This document shows positions 25,986 to 37,066 of a stretch of DNA of 64,000 nt, in pieces (the first letter of the stretch is position 1; each line of letters opens with the position of its first letter). Below the pieces are notes generated by a model. The model was not told the origin of the DNA. It was given only the letters and a program-made list of their open reading frames with translations, and did no database searches. This stretch comes from Ciona savignyi (lineage: Eukaryota; Chordata; Ascidiacea; Phlebobranchia; Cionidae): the NCBI GenBank assembly GCA_000149265.1, contig CH003047.1, forward strand, positions 699,955 through 763,954, read 5' to 3'. The translations under genes were made by a program, and so were the position numbers.

Positions 25986-27348
25986 TTACAAATGAATGAT
26001 TTTATCAATGCTCGGCTTAACAACAGCTTCCGGTAAACCTGATACATTTATTACTGATTTTCCACGTGCACTACCTTTGCTCAATGCTTTAAAAGCTTTT
26101 GGAACATCATTAAAATCATAAACACCATTGGTTTGCAAAACTGGTTGTATCACACCGCTGTCCACCAAACGCGCAATTTCAAGTAAACCACGGCGGTCCG
26201 GTTTATAATATGCCCATCTTGTGTTAATTTCTGGTCTTTCCAATTTCTTTCTAGCAAGGGTAGATGCGGAGGTGGACAGACCCATTTAAAGTGCCAAATT
26301 TGTCTACATTTTCAACAGCTGGACTTTTTAATGTCACAAAATATCCATTTTTAATAAGAATATTAGATGACCATTCAACGGATACTGCTCCAATAGCATC
26401 AAACACGATATTGAATTTTTCAAAAGATTGAAGTTCCTTTTCGACATCTTGGGTTTTATAATCAATACATTCAGCACCTAGACTGCTGCAAAGCGACATT
26501 GCACTGCTTGAACATGTAGTTACCACTGTGAAACCGTAGGCTCTTAAATACTGAATGGCAAAAGTTCCAATACCACCACTACCACCTAAAACTAGGGCAC
26601 GTTTAGGTGGTTTCGATGTCACAACCAATTCTTTTAGTGCGGATAAAACAGTTAATCCAACATAAGGCAATGAAGCAGCCTCAATGTGACTTAAAGTAGC
26701 CGGTTTTTGCACAACACAGTCCAAACCGACACAAATATAATCTGACAAACATCCAGGCTGATGTAGCTTTGGTGCGCCGTAAACATCATCTCCTAACTGA
26801 ATGTCAAAAACTCCTGTTCCAATGTCAACTACAGTGCCAGAAAAGTCCCTGCCTATAACTAATGGAAATTCATACCCACGAAACATGCTTTTCATTCCAG
26901 GTATAGAGTTCACCGCATAATGAATTGCGTTTCTTTTAAGGTTAAACAAGTTTGCACCATAACCTTCGCATATTCTTATGTCTATTGGATTTAAACTTCC
27001 AGCATGTACTTTAACCAATACATCGTTAGTGTTTCTTACACCTTGGTATAAATATGAACGTCTGGCATCAATTACACTTGTCATTTTTCGATCGAATGGT
27101 GTCTCAATGCTATCAAGTTTAAGAACCTTCTCCGTAGGCCCGTATTTCTCAATTATCCACGACCGCATATATTGCTGTTTTCTGAAGCCACGATTTTCAG
27201 TTTCAGCCCAATTCTGAAACGTTTGATCATGTTTATCTTTTTCTTTTTCAAGTTTTTCCTTCAAAGTTTTCCTGAAACTCCATCGTTTTGCAAGTGTTAC
27301 AACTTGTTTGGTCTGATTTGAACAGCCACAGACTCTAAACTTAAACAT
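25986..27348 (-). CDS. RTN4IP1: RTN4-interacting protein 1, mitochondrial MDR-type oxidoreductase, with frame break
   Basis: RTN4IP1 (OPA10) is a mitochondrial NADPH-dependent medium-chain reductase-like protein linked to coenzyme Q synthesis. The reading frame from 27348 starts with a basic leader, then shows the GroES-like half (HAGSLNPIDIRICEGYG, FPLVIGRDFSGTVVDIGTGV) and the nucleotide-binding motif ALVLGGSGGIGTFAIQYL. It then hits a stop at 26251. The C-terminal part (INTRWAYYKPDRRGLLEIAR, DFNDVPKAFKALSKGSARGK) lies in the next frame, ending at 25986. Removing the 31 bases 26275-26245, which begin GTCTG and end CTAG, restores one frame of 443 residues. A simple indel in this copy or in the assembly would also explain it. 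Otherwise intronless. Confidence 0.88.
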
Positions 27349-27837
27349 AACTATTGATTACCGGGGTGGTACTCATACAAGGAAGGTAAGTCGAGATATT
27401 CAAGCCATGTTGTAAAACAACTAGAAAAAAACATGTACATGAAAGGATTAGTAGAAATATGGAATCAACTGGTGGAATTTTGTATTCTTTAGCAACAATC
27501 GCATCAATTTACTACAATCATAGGTGAAAATAAACACATATGTACACTTTTACAGCAGTACTTTTATCCCATTTTACATTAGTTTCTAGTTGTTAATATA
27601 TTAAACAAATTCATATAACAGCTAATAAAAGTTTAATTAGTACACAGTTGAAAAGCTAGCACAATTAAACCATATATCAGATGTTGATATTAAATGTTAA
27701 TTTATTCATACAAAAGCTTTTATTCTTTGAATGGGAAAAACTCAATGCCGATAATTGATATATGAACTATAAAAAAATTGTCAACATGGAGTTCAAAATC
27801 GTTGATGAACAACTGGCAGTTACAAATATCACAACGA
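27349..27837. other. Spacer between cyclin L and RTN4IP1
   Basis: 489 bases of AT-rich DNA between two minus-strand genes. It must hold the cyclin L 3' UTR and the RTN4IP1 5' region. AATAAA-like words occur on the minus strand near 27650-27730. Nothing else recognised. Confidence 0.5.
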
Positions 27838-29286
27838 TTAATGTCTCTCCTTCCTCGGGGATCCATGTCGGTGAGATCTATGCTTCTTATGTTTTTTAGA
27901 TTTCACAGATCGTTCATCGTTATCAGCTTTCCTTCCATTTTTATGGCGCTTCTCTGAGCTACGGTAGCGATCCCTGTTCGCAGAATGATCACGACGCTTG
28001 TTTCGATATTTTTCTTTAGAAGTAGGCTCGTCCGAAGAGTCATAGTCATGTCGATCCTTACTAGACGAAATGCTGTATGATTTAGGAAGTTCCCCATTTC
28101 CATCGTAATTTCGACTACCATGTCTGTGACCAGAAGGTGATCGACTTCCTGACATTGATCTTGGAGAGCGATCGCGGTCACGTCGCTTATGTCTAGTTCG
28201 CTCATTGGCATTATCAGAGGAATGGTGCGTTCTTTTTCTAGACCGAGTGTCCCCTGAATAACCATCTCGATGATCTCTTGATAATGATGAAGGACGGTTG
28301 TTATCTCTTGATTCCTTTTTAGGTGAGTTATTATCCTGAAATGGACTTGAGTTTGTTACAGGAGAATTTTGAACGGAGGCATTAGCTAAACCGGCTGCTT
28401 CTCTTGCTTTGGCTTTTTCTTGCTGCAAAAATGTCCGACGTGCATCAACTTTCTTTTCCAGATCTTCATGAGAAGCTTTTTTGTGTTGATACAATCTCAT
28501 AAGAGCCAAGCATATTTGCTGTATATCCTCTTCGGTTGCATTGAACAAATAAAACCAATGCGGTTGATTCGGTAATGGCACTTGCAACACTCTTGCAGCT
28601 AAATAGATGCAAGCACATGCAATGGTTTCAGGAGTATTACGAACAAACACAGTTGTCCGCAATGAATCATTCATGTAATTCCAAGCAGTTTGGACTAAAT
28701 CTTTATTTTTTTCCATTTCCAAAACTTGTAGATACACGACTATAATTTTGTGTGGGTGTTTAACATGTACACAAAATCCCAACTCTTTCAGCAATCTACG
28801 TTCAGATTTTATCACATTGTTTTTAAGCGTTATGTAGTTTGAGTCTAACTGCATTGGTAATGGAGATTTTGTAATTCGTTTTTGCCTGATATAATGAAAC
28901 ACATTGATAACATCTCGCACACGGCGAGGAGCTTCCTCTACTTTTGATGCAAGCCAAATACACGCCATAGCAACTTCCTCCATTTTGTTTTTCACAAATG
29001 ATTTGGCAAAGAAAAAACGTTGAAACAAAACCTGTGCATTTGCCATTGCGACTTGCGGCACTCGAAGCATTATTCCTGCTTCTTGAATGTATTCACATCC
29101 TAGTAAACGTAGATCTTCCTCAATACTTGCACTTAGTCCGTCTGCATTTGATGGTGTGCTCTCTATCTTCTCAGCAGGAAAGAGACAATTCTCCAAAGTA
29201 AGTTTAACCCCAGCATACTCCTGTTGCAGTGACGCAACTACATCAGTACCAACAGTACCCATATTGAAATGTAGAGATACTACCAC
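27838..29286 (-). CDS. CCNL1: Cyclin L (CDK11 partner in splicing), single exon
   Basis: Cyclin L proteins pair with CDK11/CDK12-type kinases in nuclear speckles and influence pre-mRNA splicing. The 482-codon frame has a tandem cyclin fold. The first box includes [34 protein letters not shown] and [15 protein letters not shown]; the second includes [19 protein letters not shown] and [19 protein letters not shown]. From about residue 320 an Arg/Ser/Lys/His-rich tail follows ([41 protein letters not shown]), as expected for the RS domain. The length is close to vertebrate cyclin L1/L2 (about 520). A start at the second Met (29262, MGTVGTDVV) is also possible. There is no intron, unlike vertebrate cyclin L. 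L1 and L2 cannot be separated here, since they split in vertebrates. Confidence 0.92.
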   Translation of the reverse strand: MVVSLHFNMGTVGTDVVASLQQEYAGVKLTLENCLFPAEKIESTPSNADGLSASIEEDLRLLGCEYIQEAGIMLRVPQVAMANAQVLFQRFFFAKSFVKNKMEEVAMACIWLASKVEEAPRRVRDVINVFHYIRQKRITKSPLPMQLDSNYITLKNNVIKSERRLLKELGFCVHVKHPHKIIVVYLQVLEMEKNKDLVQTAWNYMNDSLRTTVFVRNTPETIACACIYLAARVLQVPLPNQPHWFYLFNATEEDIQQICLALMRLYQHKKASHEDLEKKVDARRTFLQQEKAKAREAAGLANASVQNSPVTNSSPFQDNNSPKKESRDNNRPSSLSRDHRDGYSGDTRSRKRTHHSSDNANERTRHKRRDRDRSPRSMSGSRSPSGHRHGSRNYDGNGELPKSYSISSSKDRHDYDSSDEPTSKEKYRNKRRDHSANRDRYRSSEKRHKNGRKADNDERSVKSKKHKKHRSHRHGSPRKERH

Positions 29287-29519
29287 TTAAAAAATAAGCA
29301 AAATATTACAAAGTACAGTACCAGTAATACATTTATATAAATCTTGCTATAGCAACTATAAGAATTAAATACAATACAACATAGTATTTTGTGTTTATAT
29401 GGTTTATAAAGTTTCATAGGTGAACAACTTATCTTTAGTTTGATTTTCTAGTACATACTTTATGCAAGGTACATACTTCTAGTACATACTTTATGCAATC
29501 TCTTTCTTTAGTGTTTCTT
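29287..29519. other. Cyclin L upstream region with short direct repeats
   Basis: Contains two copies of CTAGTACATACTTTATGCAA (29450-29469 and 29479-29498). The cyclin L promoter should lie here, but I see no clear TATA box. Confidence 0.5.
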
Positions 29520-30745
29520 GTTTACATGTCATTGGGGTTAAAGTTAGTTCTGGGGTTGAGATTATTGTTTGGGACAGGGTTAGAATTACTGTCAATAGCA
29601 ATCTAAGGGATCCAAGCGGTCCTGTAGTATTTAGAGGCACCCGGACACAGGTACTGTCCTAATCAAGAAAAGCCAACGCTTTATAATTTAATAGAACCCA
29701 TTACCCAACTAAGTTAACATTCGACAATAACAAAGTATTTCGCATGTCCAAAACTGAAACTGGTATTTTATTCGGACATAAACTTAATGTACCATAATTT
29801 TTTTGCAAAATGGGAACTCTTAGATTATAACAGGACTAATTCCTTGAATCACTTATTTGATATTGAAAGTAATTCTAACGCTGTACTAATTAAACACTAA
29901 TCTCAACCTCAGAACTAACTTTAACCCCCACCCTAACATGTATATCAGATGCGACTAGGGACGGAACGGTAGTCTGATTTTTCTCTGCTGGGTGGCGCCT
30001 TTTTATTTTTTTGGAATTATCTGGGGAGTAACTATTTTCGATATTAATGTTAGGGTTGGGGTTAAAGTTAGTTCTGGGGTTGAGATTAGTGTTTGGGACA
30101 GGGTTAGAATTACTTTCTATAGCAATCTAAGTGATCTAAGCGGTCCTGTAGTATTTAGAGGCACCCGCGACTGTCTTATACTAGTTTTCGCACTTACTGA
30201 TCGTATTCCTCGTTAGTGTAGTGGTAAGCGTCGCCGCCTGTCACGCGGGAAACTGTGGTTCGATTCCCCTACGGGGAGCTTTTCTTCCGTTTTTTTAACT
30301 CTTTTGTTTCTTAGTTATAAACAAACTCATCATAACCCCGCATTCAGCTTGTCTGAGCATTTTTGGAATTTTTCCAAGCATTGGCTAAAGTAATCGATCT
30401 CTTCGCAGTTTTTTGATTGTAAACACTATTTACTTAAAATGCGTAAATGGTGTAATAAACATGGGGCTAGAGTTATTGTTAGTCCTGCGGTTAAGTTTAG
30501 TGTTCAGGAATGGGTTAAAATTAGTGTCCGTAATTTTAGTTAGTAGTTTCCCTCCTCCCCGCTTTAGTACAGCTGATAAATAGCGCCATCCAGCAGAAAA
30601 AAACAGACTACCGTTCTGTCTCTAGCCGCATGTATTTATATCATGGCTTTTGTAATTACGAAGTATAGTAAGCGATCCAAGCGATTTAAGCGCTCTATGC
30701 AATCCAAGCGGTCCAAGAGATCCTGTATTTAGAGGTACCGATTCA
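29520..30745. repeat. Fold-back repeat cluster around a tRNA-like gene
   Basis: A unit with GTTAGTTCTGGGGTTGAGAT, GGGACAGGGTTAGAATTACT and CAAGCGGTCCTGTAGTATTT occurs directly at 29529-29655 and 30043-30172, in inverted form at about 29855-29945, and in more decayed form at 30455-30540 and 30660-30740. A second block (ACGGTAGTCTGATTTTTCTC with GGTGGCGCC, 29965-30000) has its inverted partner at 30588-30645. The cluster could fold back on itself. No ORF lies in it. Confidence 0.7.
30207..30278 (+). tRNA. tRNA-Asp(GUC)-like gene, imperfect stems
   Basis: 72 bases colinear with eukaryotic tRNA-Asp. The acceptor TCCTCGT pairs with ACGGGGA, the loop CTGTCAC gives anticodon GTC, the A box reads TTAGTGTAGTGGTAAGC, and the T loop TTCGATT is canonical. 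A TTTT stretch lies shortly downstream (30281-30284), with a longer T-run at 30291. The anticodon stem has a G-G clash at its first pair and the T stem has two mismatches (TGTGG against CCCCT). It may therefore be a weak gene, a tRNA pseudogene or the seed of a retroposon. It sits inside the fold-back repeat cluster. Confidence 0.6.
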
Positions 30746-31617
30746 TCGGTAGATTAATAGTTAATACGGTTAAATGTGCGAATGGCGGTGGTGGGTACAA
30801 TTTGTGAATTAACATTTTATGTGCAATGTGTTATTTTTAAATCGTCGGGAAATCTTCCAGGATTTTTACCCAATATTTTTAACTACATATATAATTTGTT
30901 TCTGTAGGTTATGAGTATTAAGCTATTTTATAATCTTGGTAATAGTGTATAATAGTTATGTCAACATTACATATATTTACCCGTGAAGTCTGTGCTAGTC
31001 GTGGGTTTGACGTAAATTCCTGTAGGGCTCTGCACAAAAAATATAGACTTTAGGTATGGGTGACAGTTTCATTCGAAAAACCGTTGAGTACAATATTGGA
31101 TGGACAAAACACACAGTAACAAGCGTTTGACTACACAAAACCGATGAGACAACTTTTTATTGCTTTTAGAGGTTTCAAAATGAGACAAATCTTAAGTTGT
31201 GCCGGTCCTGGTATACGGGTAATATCTGGTGGCAGGTAAATATCATATTAGAAAAGGACACTTCCAGCAATATATTTATCTGACACTAAAACACGTGTGA
31301 CAGCTTACAGTAACGATACAACCAACCATTTGTCTTATTTTAACCGCTAGCAACGGTGAAAAATTGCCTTATCGGGTAAAAAGTCGACATAATTAGCATA
31401 TGTTCCGATTTTTTAAAAGGTACCCATAATTATGCGTACGGGCCCGCATCTATCTGATTTATTTAATGATATATTTAATAATATTAAGTATTATTAAGTA
31501 TTTCGGTATTAAGTATTTTTGAGAAATCTCTCAGATGACTCTCTCATTATCCAGGTTGCACGGAACGAATCTGCAATGGGGTAAATTTAAATTGGTTGAC
31601 TTGAAAGCTAGATAGCA
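30746..31617. other. Intergenic DNA upstream of thioesterase-like gene
   Basis: No exon recognised. Should contain the promoter of the plus-strand gene starting at 31618. TATTAAGTATT-type short repeats occur at 31480-31520. Confidence 0.45.
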
Positions 31618-32734
31618 ATGGAAGTGTTTTACACTGGGAAAAACAATGGATATTTTGACACTAACATCATGGAATTCAACCGCTTTTCTAACGGAGGTAT
31701 GCGTTTAATAGAATAGATTGCTGTCTACCCATGTTTTATCACCACCAATAAAAGAAACGTGGGAGATTTATTAGACATGCAATCGAGAATCGACCAATCG
31801 TTAATTTTCATTTTAGTGTGCAGTTTTCTCCTTTAAAAATGCTTTCAAAAATGATTTCAAAATATACCTTACTAAGTAGAACCCATAAACTGTGGTCACA
31901 AGGTAATTTGACAAATCTATGAGGATACCATAAGATATTGTGGTAAACCAATCCTTTTTTGGTCCAATAGGAAAATTTAGTCTAAGCTGGTGGTTAAAAT
32001 ATACTGAGCTATCTCGGCAAATTTTCGGTTCAAAATGTGTTCGAAACATCAGTGGAGAAGATTCTATGGATAACAAAACAATGTACATAGTTCGACAACA
32101 GGCTCAGTTCACATGTGAGGCACAAAAATTTATTCAACGTGTTCAGTCTTCTGATCAGTCAACTGTACATGACTTTCCTATTAGAATCTATCACTCCACT
32201 AGTATGGTTAAAAATACTTCTTTAGTTTACTATACGAAGATTACAGATTTGACCCGTAATGTAGAACTTGTACATTTAGTTTCACATATGGTGTTAATTA
32301 ATACAGCTACTCGCAAGCCAATTTCTGTTCCTGATGCAGTAAAACTTTATGTAAATAATCTCCCCAACTCCCCACTACATGATATTTCACCTGTGCATGA
32401 CCCAGTTGTTAACCCACCTGACGATTTTAGGTTATTTACATGGTCGAGAAAAATTAGTCTTCTTGATACAGATTACAATGGCCATGCAAATAACTCACTT
32501 TATTTCACCATTCCTTTACAAAGTCTGGAAGTTGCAATGCAAAATAATTACTTACAAAATCATAACAAATCAGTTAGTAACTATGTACTTGATAAGTATA
32601 GCTTACGCATTGTAAAAGAGTGTCACATTGGCCAAGTAATTGTAGTTACAATGTGGCAAAGTGATGAAAATGTTTTTCATTTCATATTGACAGTTGGTAA
32701 TAATGCAGTGTCATATCTAACATTATGGTTTTAA
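31618..32734 (+). CDS. Acyl-thioesterase-like hotdog-fold protein
   Basis: The second exon (31935-32734) encodes two hotdog-like halves. The first has HSTSMVKNTSLVYYTKITD and VSHMVLINTATRKPISVPD. The second has the motif LLDTDYNGHANNSLYF, which matches the D-x-N-x-H-x-N-N helix motif of 4HBT/acyl-ACP-thioesterase-type enzymes. These hydrolyse acyl-CoA or acyl-ACP. The frame has no ATG of its own. A first exon at 31618-31696 (MEVFYTGKNNGYFDTNIMEF), donor GAG|GTATGC, joins in phase to the acceptor ATAAG|ATATT to give 292 residues. The acceptor lacks a good pyrimidine tract, so the first exon is less certain than the second. Substrate unknown. Confidence 0.7.
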
Positions 32735-33154
32735 ATTAAATACTTGTTTTTCCGGCTATGCAATTTCTTGTTGGTTTTGTTTTATTAATTATATATAGTT
32801 GATGTAATTTTATTTCTTATGCAATTTAAATTATTAAAAGTGCTTTGGTAACTCGATGATTCTAACCAACTGTGGTCACCGTAATGAATCAAATGTAATA
32901 ATACTTCACAGTTCGTAATCATGTAATCAAGATTATCGACTTAATCCCGTGGATAAATGGAATCTATTAGAACTGAAGGAAGGACTCAATTATACTCAAA
33001 ATCGATTTTTCATTCACAATGGTAAAGCTATTTTAATATATTTGCGTTCAGTGCGTACCATGTAATGTGTATGACCTGGCATTTCTGGTAAATAAAATTA
33101 AAACAAATGTTAAGAAACGCACTCTTGTTTGTTCTTTTGCAATATAACGCCCAA
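32735..33154. other. 3' flank of thioesterase-like gene
   Basis: ATTAAA directly after the stop could serve as a polyadenylation signal. No gene recognised up to the SINE fragment at 33155. Confidence 0.45.
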
Positions 33155-33330
33155 ATAGCTTGTTGGGTTTACACATCGCCTTCGCCCTTCGGTCAGGGGG
33201 TTGCCGAACCCAGTCCGGTCGCCAGACTGTTGTATCATTGGGCAAGGCACTAGGACAACATTGACTTGAACCCAGTTGGTAATTGTTTTTTACTAAAACT
33301 CCAAGAACATTTTAATCATATCCAACACAC
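33155..33330 (+). repeat. Decayed SINE fragment, copy 5
   Basis: Shares body motifs with the 36766 family (GGGCAAGGCACTAGGACAAC, TTGACTTGAACCCAGTTGG, ATCATATCCAACACACTGCA) but is strongly diverged and has lost its tail. Confidence 0.55.
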
Positions 33331-33816
33331 TGCAAGACAGTCAGAATTTGAGGGAGGTAATTTGACAGTTACTATTGCCCCCATTGAGATAACGTCCCTG
33401 TATTTTACCAAAAAAAAGGGTGAAATATTACACACTGCTACCAGTAAGATTATTTACTCTGTATGTGTATGCATGGATAAGGTTGGAAAATAATGTTGGT
33501 TTCAACAATAAACCGTTCGCACATACATGGAGTGTATTCTGATCTAAATAAAAATCATAATACAATTTTATTTAAAAACACATTTATCACAACATATTTT
33601 TACCTGTACATGTACATTGTAGATCTGTATATTTCGCTACATTCTGATACCAGTTAATTGACAATAAAAGAAAATAATTAATTGTTTTTTGTGCAATTGC
33701 TTTGTCAAATCTTGGTTCAGTGAATTAAAAAAATTAACTCAATAATATATTTTAATAGGAATTTTAAGATAAAGGAACACATTATTATTATGGTTACATT
33801 GGTATGGCAAATTTTG

Positions 33817-34995
33817 CTATGACTGAATATCAGTGCTGCCATTGACAATATGTTGAGCAGGTTCAGGAACGCGTAAGGCACATCTACGGGGAAACCACCC
33901 TCGTATTCTTATACCTTCTGTCATGTTTCCAAGATCATCACGTAATAGTTTAGTACCATAAAGCCAGTATTTTTGACCACGGGACACAATAATGCGTTCA
34001 CCAGGTAAGATTGCAATTCGTGGCTCATCAGAGCAAGGTATTCTTGTGCAAGTACAAACACCAAGTGTACATGGAAACCACCAACCAGAGTAAGGTTTTA
34101 TTATGTCAAACAAAACCATTCGAGTTCGTTTTTCTTGCTTCTGTTTAATTTGCTCAATTGTTAAGGTAAACTGATGACAACCCTTAGCAACAGGCCACAC
34201 ATAACCATCTCCATAAGGTTTAAAACTAAAGTTTAAAACTTGACGAATGTTATTCATTTTTCCCAAGTGATAAGGGTATTTAAAAGCACCTTCATCTTCG
34301 TTTCTGCGGCGATCTTCCGCCTTTTCAATTATCCACTGTTCAATTCCTGTTGAATTTGTGATGACATTTTTCATTTGATAGTAAAACAAAACCCCCACTG
34401 CGGCTATTGTTCCGAGAGCCAGTCCAGAAGCAAATAAATTGATCATGAAAGCATTAAGTGAGAAATTAACAGGTCTCACTGCAACCTGCAGGTATTGTAC
34501 TCTTCGAAAAACTTGGTACCAAACTGTAGCCACCATTATAATAAGTGCATGGAGACAACCAATTGGGGCGAAAAATACAAACAGAACAAAGTTTGTGTGA
34601 TTATAATGACCACAGCAGTTGTTGATCCATGGGCAGTGATGATCCATCTTCATAACACAGCGGTCACATTTTCGACAATGGTGTGCCCTTGGTGGTTTGT
34701 ACCCTTGGCAAACTTGACAGAACTGAAGATATTTGGTGTCATCTTCGTCTTTGGGAATCCATTTTTTTGGTACATATCCAGGCCCTCCTAAAATTGCACG
34801 AAAAAAGTTCCCAAGAATAAGTCCAAGCCATATTGTGAGAACAATTACATTTAACTTTCCGGCAATCCCATTTTTTGGTGGGAGAAGCCATATCATACTG
34901 TCAATAAGTGACATAGTGTAGCAGATAAACATAATAAGGATTGCAATTATGGGTCCAAAATGAAATAATCTTCTAAGCTCATAAATAGAAGCCAT
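33817..34995 (-). CDS. ZDHHC6: Palmitoyltransferase ZDHHC6
   Basis: ZDHHC6 is an ER-membrane S-acyltransferase that modifies clients such as calnexin and is itself regulated by palmitoylation of its SH3 domain. The 392-residue frame starts at MASIYELRRLFHFGP. It has two N-terminal membrane segments (about residues 13-33 and 46-66), then the cysteine-rich domain CQVCQGYKPPRAHHCRKCDR and the catalytic DHHCPWINNCCGHYNH. Two more membrane segments follow (about 140-160 and 187-207), then a C-terminal SH3-like domain (GWWFPCTLGVCTC through GIRIRGWFPRRCALRV). That topology and the SH3 domain are specific to ZDHHC6. The length is close to human (413). The C-terminus ends STDIQS and lacks the lysine-based ER signal reported for mammalian ZDHHC6. 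Single exon. Confidence 0.95.
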   Translation of the reverse strand: MASIYELRRLFHFGPIIAILIMFICYTMSLIDSMIWLLPPKNGIAGKLNVIVLTIWLGLILGNFFRAILGGPGYVPKKWIPKDEDDTKYLQFCQVCQGYKPPRAHHCRKCDRCVMKMDHHCPWINNCCGHYNHTNFVLFVFFAPIGCLHALIIMVATVWYQVFRRVQYLQVAVRPVNFSLNAFMINLFASGLALGTIAAVGVLFYYQMKNVITNSTGIEQWIIEKAEDRRRNEDEGAFKYPYHLGKMNNIRQVLNFSFKPYGDGYVWPVAKGCHQFTLTIEQIKQKQEKRTRMVLFDIIKPYSGWWFPCTLGVCTCTRIPCSDEPRIAILPGERIIVSRGQKYWLYGTKLLRDDLGNMTEGIRIRGWFPRRCALRVPEPAQHIVNGSTDIQS

Positions 34996-35289
34996 ATTTA
35001 CATTGCAGATCTGAATAAAATAAATCAGTTATGCAGAAAATAAATTGAATACAACATGTGATACACAACAGTTTTTTAACTACTTTCAGAATAACAACAG
35101 TTGTTATAATACTAAAATGTCCATATGGTAGTTAACAAAGCAGCAAAGGCGAAATTTACAATCTTAGTTTAATAATAAGTTTTTAAATTATCCGTAGCAT
35201 AGCCTACAGTATGATTTTTGTTTTATGAATCTAAATCTCCAAAAATGACACTCACAAGTCACAGCAAAGACTATGAGTACTGTATAAAC

Positions 35290-35658
35290 CAGTGGTTCTC
35301 GATTTTTTTGACCTCGAGGCGCACCCGAGACCAATTAAGAAACGAACGGACGCACTTTGCACGGGGAGTCAAAACTTATGTTAAATACTTCCAACAATTT
35401 AGGAAAAATATTGAAAATTAGAAACGTTTAATTTAAATAATTTCATCACCGAATTTTCCACATAACGAAATTACTGTTTCTTGAACGCTCTTGCTTTTCT
35501 TAAGTTAATGTAGAACTAACGTTACAATCGAAACGAACGAACTGGACACTAACCATTTAGTAATTTATGTATGCACACTCTGTCGTAAATTTACGAAATG
35601 CAAGTGTGGCGCATCTAGCTAACCCCTGTGGCGCGGTGCGCCGTGTTGAGAAGCACTG
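35290..35658. mobile_element. hAT-like MITE with 8-bp target duplication
   Basis: The left end CAGTGGTTCTCGA pairs with the right end TTGAGAAGCACTG as an imperfect inverted repeat of the hAT type. Both sides carry GTATAAAC (35282-35289 and 35659-35666), the 8-base duplication expected for hAT elements. The 369-base interior contains no transposase. Confidence 0.85.
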
Positions 35659-35666
35659 GTATAAAC

Positions 35667-36765
35667 TATAAACTATAGAGTAATCAAAATTGTTTACCGC
35701 ATAAATATAAAACGCGGAAAACGGAAACGGAATACTATAAAACGCAAATGACGGAAATAAAAAGTTAATTTTTTTTTGTGGTTGTAAAGTTTAAAAATAA
35801 CACAGTTTTTTAATAAGACCATGCTCTTTTGACCTAAAGTAAATAATTGATTGGATTTTAGACCTGTTTTAACGACTGTCGTTTTGTCGGTATTTTCCCG
35901 TTTTCCATTTTTGTATCAAAGGTCCCGCTTCGCGTTTTCATCGTGGAAACGAAAAATAAAGTAAACTACACTGTTCACCCATATATTGATATGTTGTAGA
36001 ATTGTAGACCTTGAAATACCTTAAATAAATAGGTTATGTGCAATATTCGCGGGGAGGTATAGGTTCGAAAATTTTAAATATTCATAACCCTTCAGGAGGT
36101 CTGTTCTGAAAGATACTTTAGTTTTCTTTTCAGTCGATTGGTATAGAGTTTTCGCACACTTATCCTTTGAATGTGTTGTCGCCTTTATTACTTCGTATAA
36201 TGACTGTGAATAGTAAATATCCTTTCGACAAAACAAAATGTATATTTCAATCTTGTAAGACCTCTCTGTTTAACTTTTACACGATGAAGGCCCCCTTGTT
36301 ATTAAAAAAAACTTATTTAAATACCATGACTGAGGGTACAACACGTCAGATCCGTTGGCACATATATATTTATTTTATGAATTTTACGACCAGTTAAGTA
36401 TTTGTAATATTTATTTTAACACACACTGGCAATACGGCAGTAGTTAATCATATCAGATGTATGTCTGACGTTAGTAGCAGCACTCTCACTTTAGACGGGT
36501 AATAACCACGGTAATAAAAGGGGTAAACATAGGTGAGGTATTTATTAGGTATTTACGCAGCGTACAGCCGGTCAAAGCGCTGTACACATGGGCATAGCTT
36601 AGGTAAGTACGGAAAAGGTTGAGGGAGCGGCTTAGCCAAGCGAGGCTTCACCGATGGTTCTCTCTGCAATTGCAATTATGGAATTATTAAGTTTATATAA
36701 GACTTATAACAGGAAACACATGTTTGTACACGAAGCTTATTGGAAGGCGTTAAACAGACCTTTTG
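35667..36765. other. Intergenic DNA, no supported gene
   Basis: ORFs at 36021-36236 (minus), 36167-36397 (plus) and 36654-36839 (plus, running into the SINE) have no family resemblance. The sequence is ordinary AT-rich DNA. Confidence 0.45.
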
Positions 36766-37066
36766 TCCGGCCCGATGGTCTAGCGGTTAAGTGCGTCGCC
36801 TTTCAATCGAAAGGTTGCAGGTGCGAAACTGGTCGCTAGCTAGTCGGTTGTGTCCTTGAGCAAGGCACTTTACGGACATTGCCTGAACCCAGCGGATTAA
36901 TGGGTTCTACCAAATTGAAGGAACGTGTCTATCACATACATCACACTGCAATAGCTCCGGTAACCCGACGATGGGCGCGAGGTGATCTGACGATTGCCCG
37001 TGTGATAACCCCTGGGGTTTTCCCATTCACGGGGATAAACATGAATATCCTATCCTATCCTATCCA
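36766..37066 (+). repeat. tRNA-derived SINE, near full-length reference copy
   Basis: The best-preserved copy. The head reads like a tRNA gene (A box TGGTCTAGCGGTTAAGTGC, B box GGTTGCAGGTGCGAAACT). The body includes GCACTTTACGGACATTGCCT, GGTAACCCGACGATGGGCGC and GTGATCTGACGATTGCCCGT, and it ends ACATGAATATCC followed by (TATCC) units. RNA polymerase III promoter boxes of this type are the hallmark of SINEs. At least eleven other copies or fragments are in this window. Confidence 0.92.

Noticed and set aside
27903-28265. 120-codon minus-strand ORF
   Set aside because: Shifted-frame shadow of the cyclin L RS domain.
21708-29286. Polycistronic operon of cyclin L, RTN4IP1 and POLG2
   Set aside because: Tunicates do have operons, but these genes are about 400-490 bases apart, while typical Ciona operon spacers are very short.
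31813-32088. 91-codon minus-strand ORF
   Set aside because: Antisense shadow of the thioesterase-like exon.
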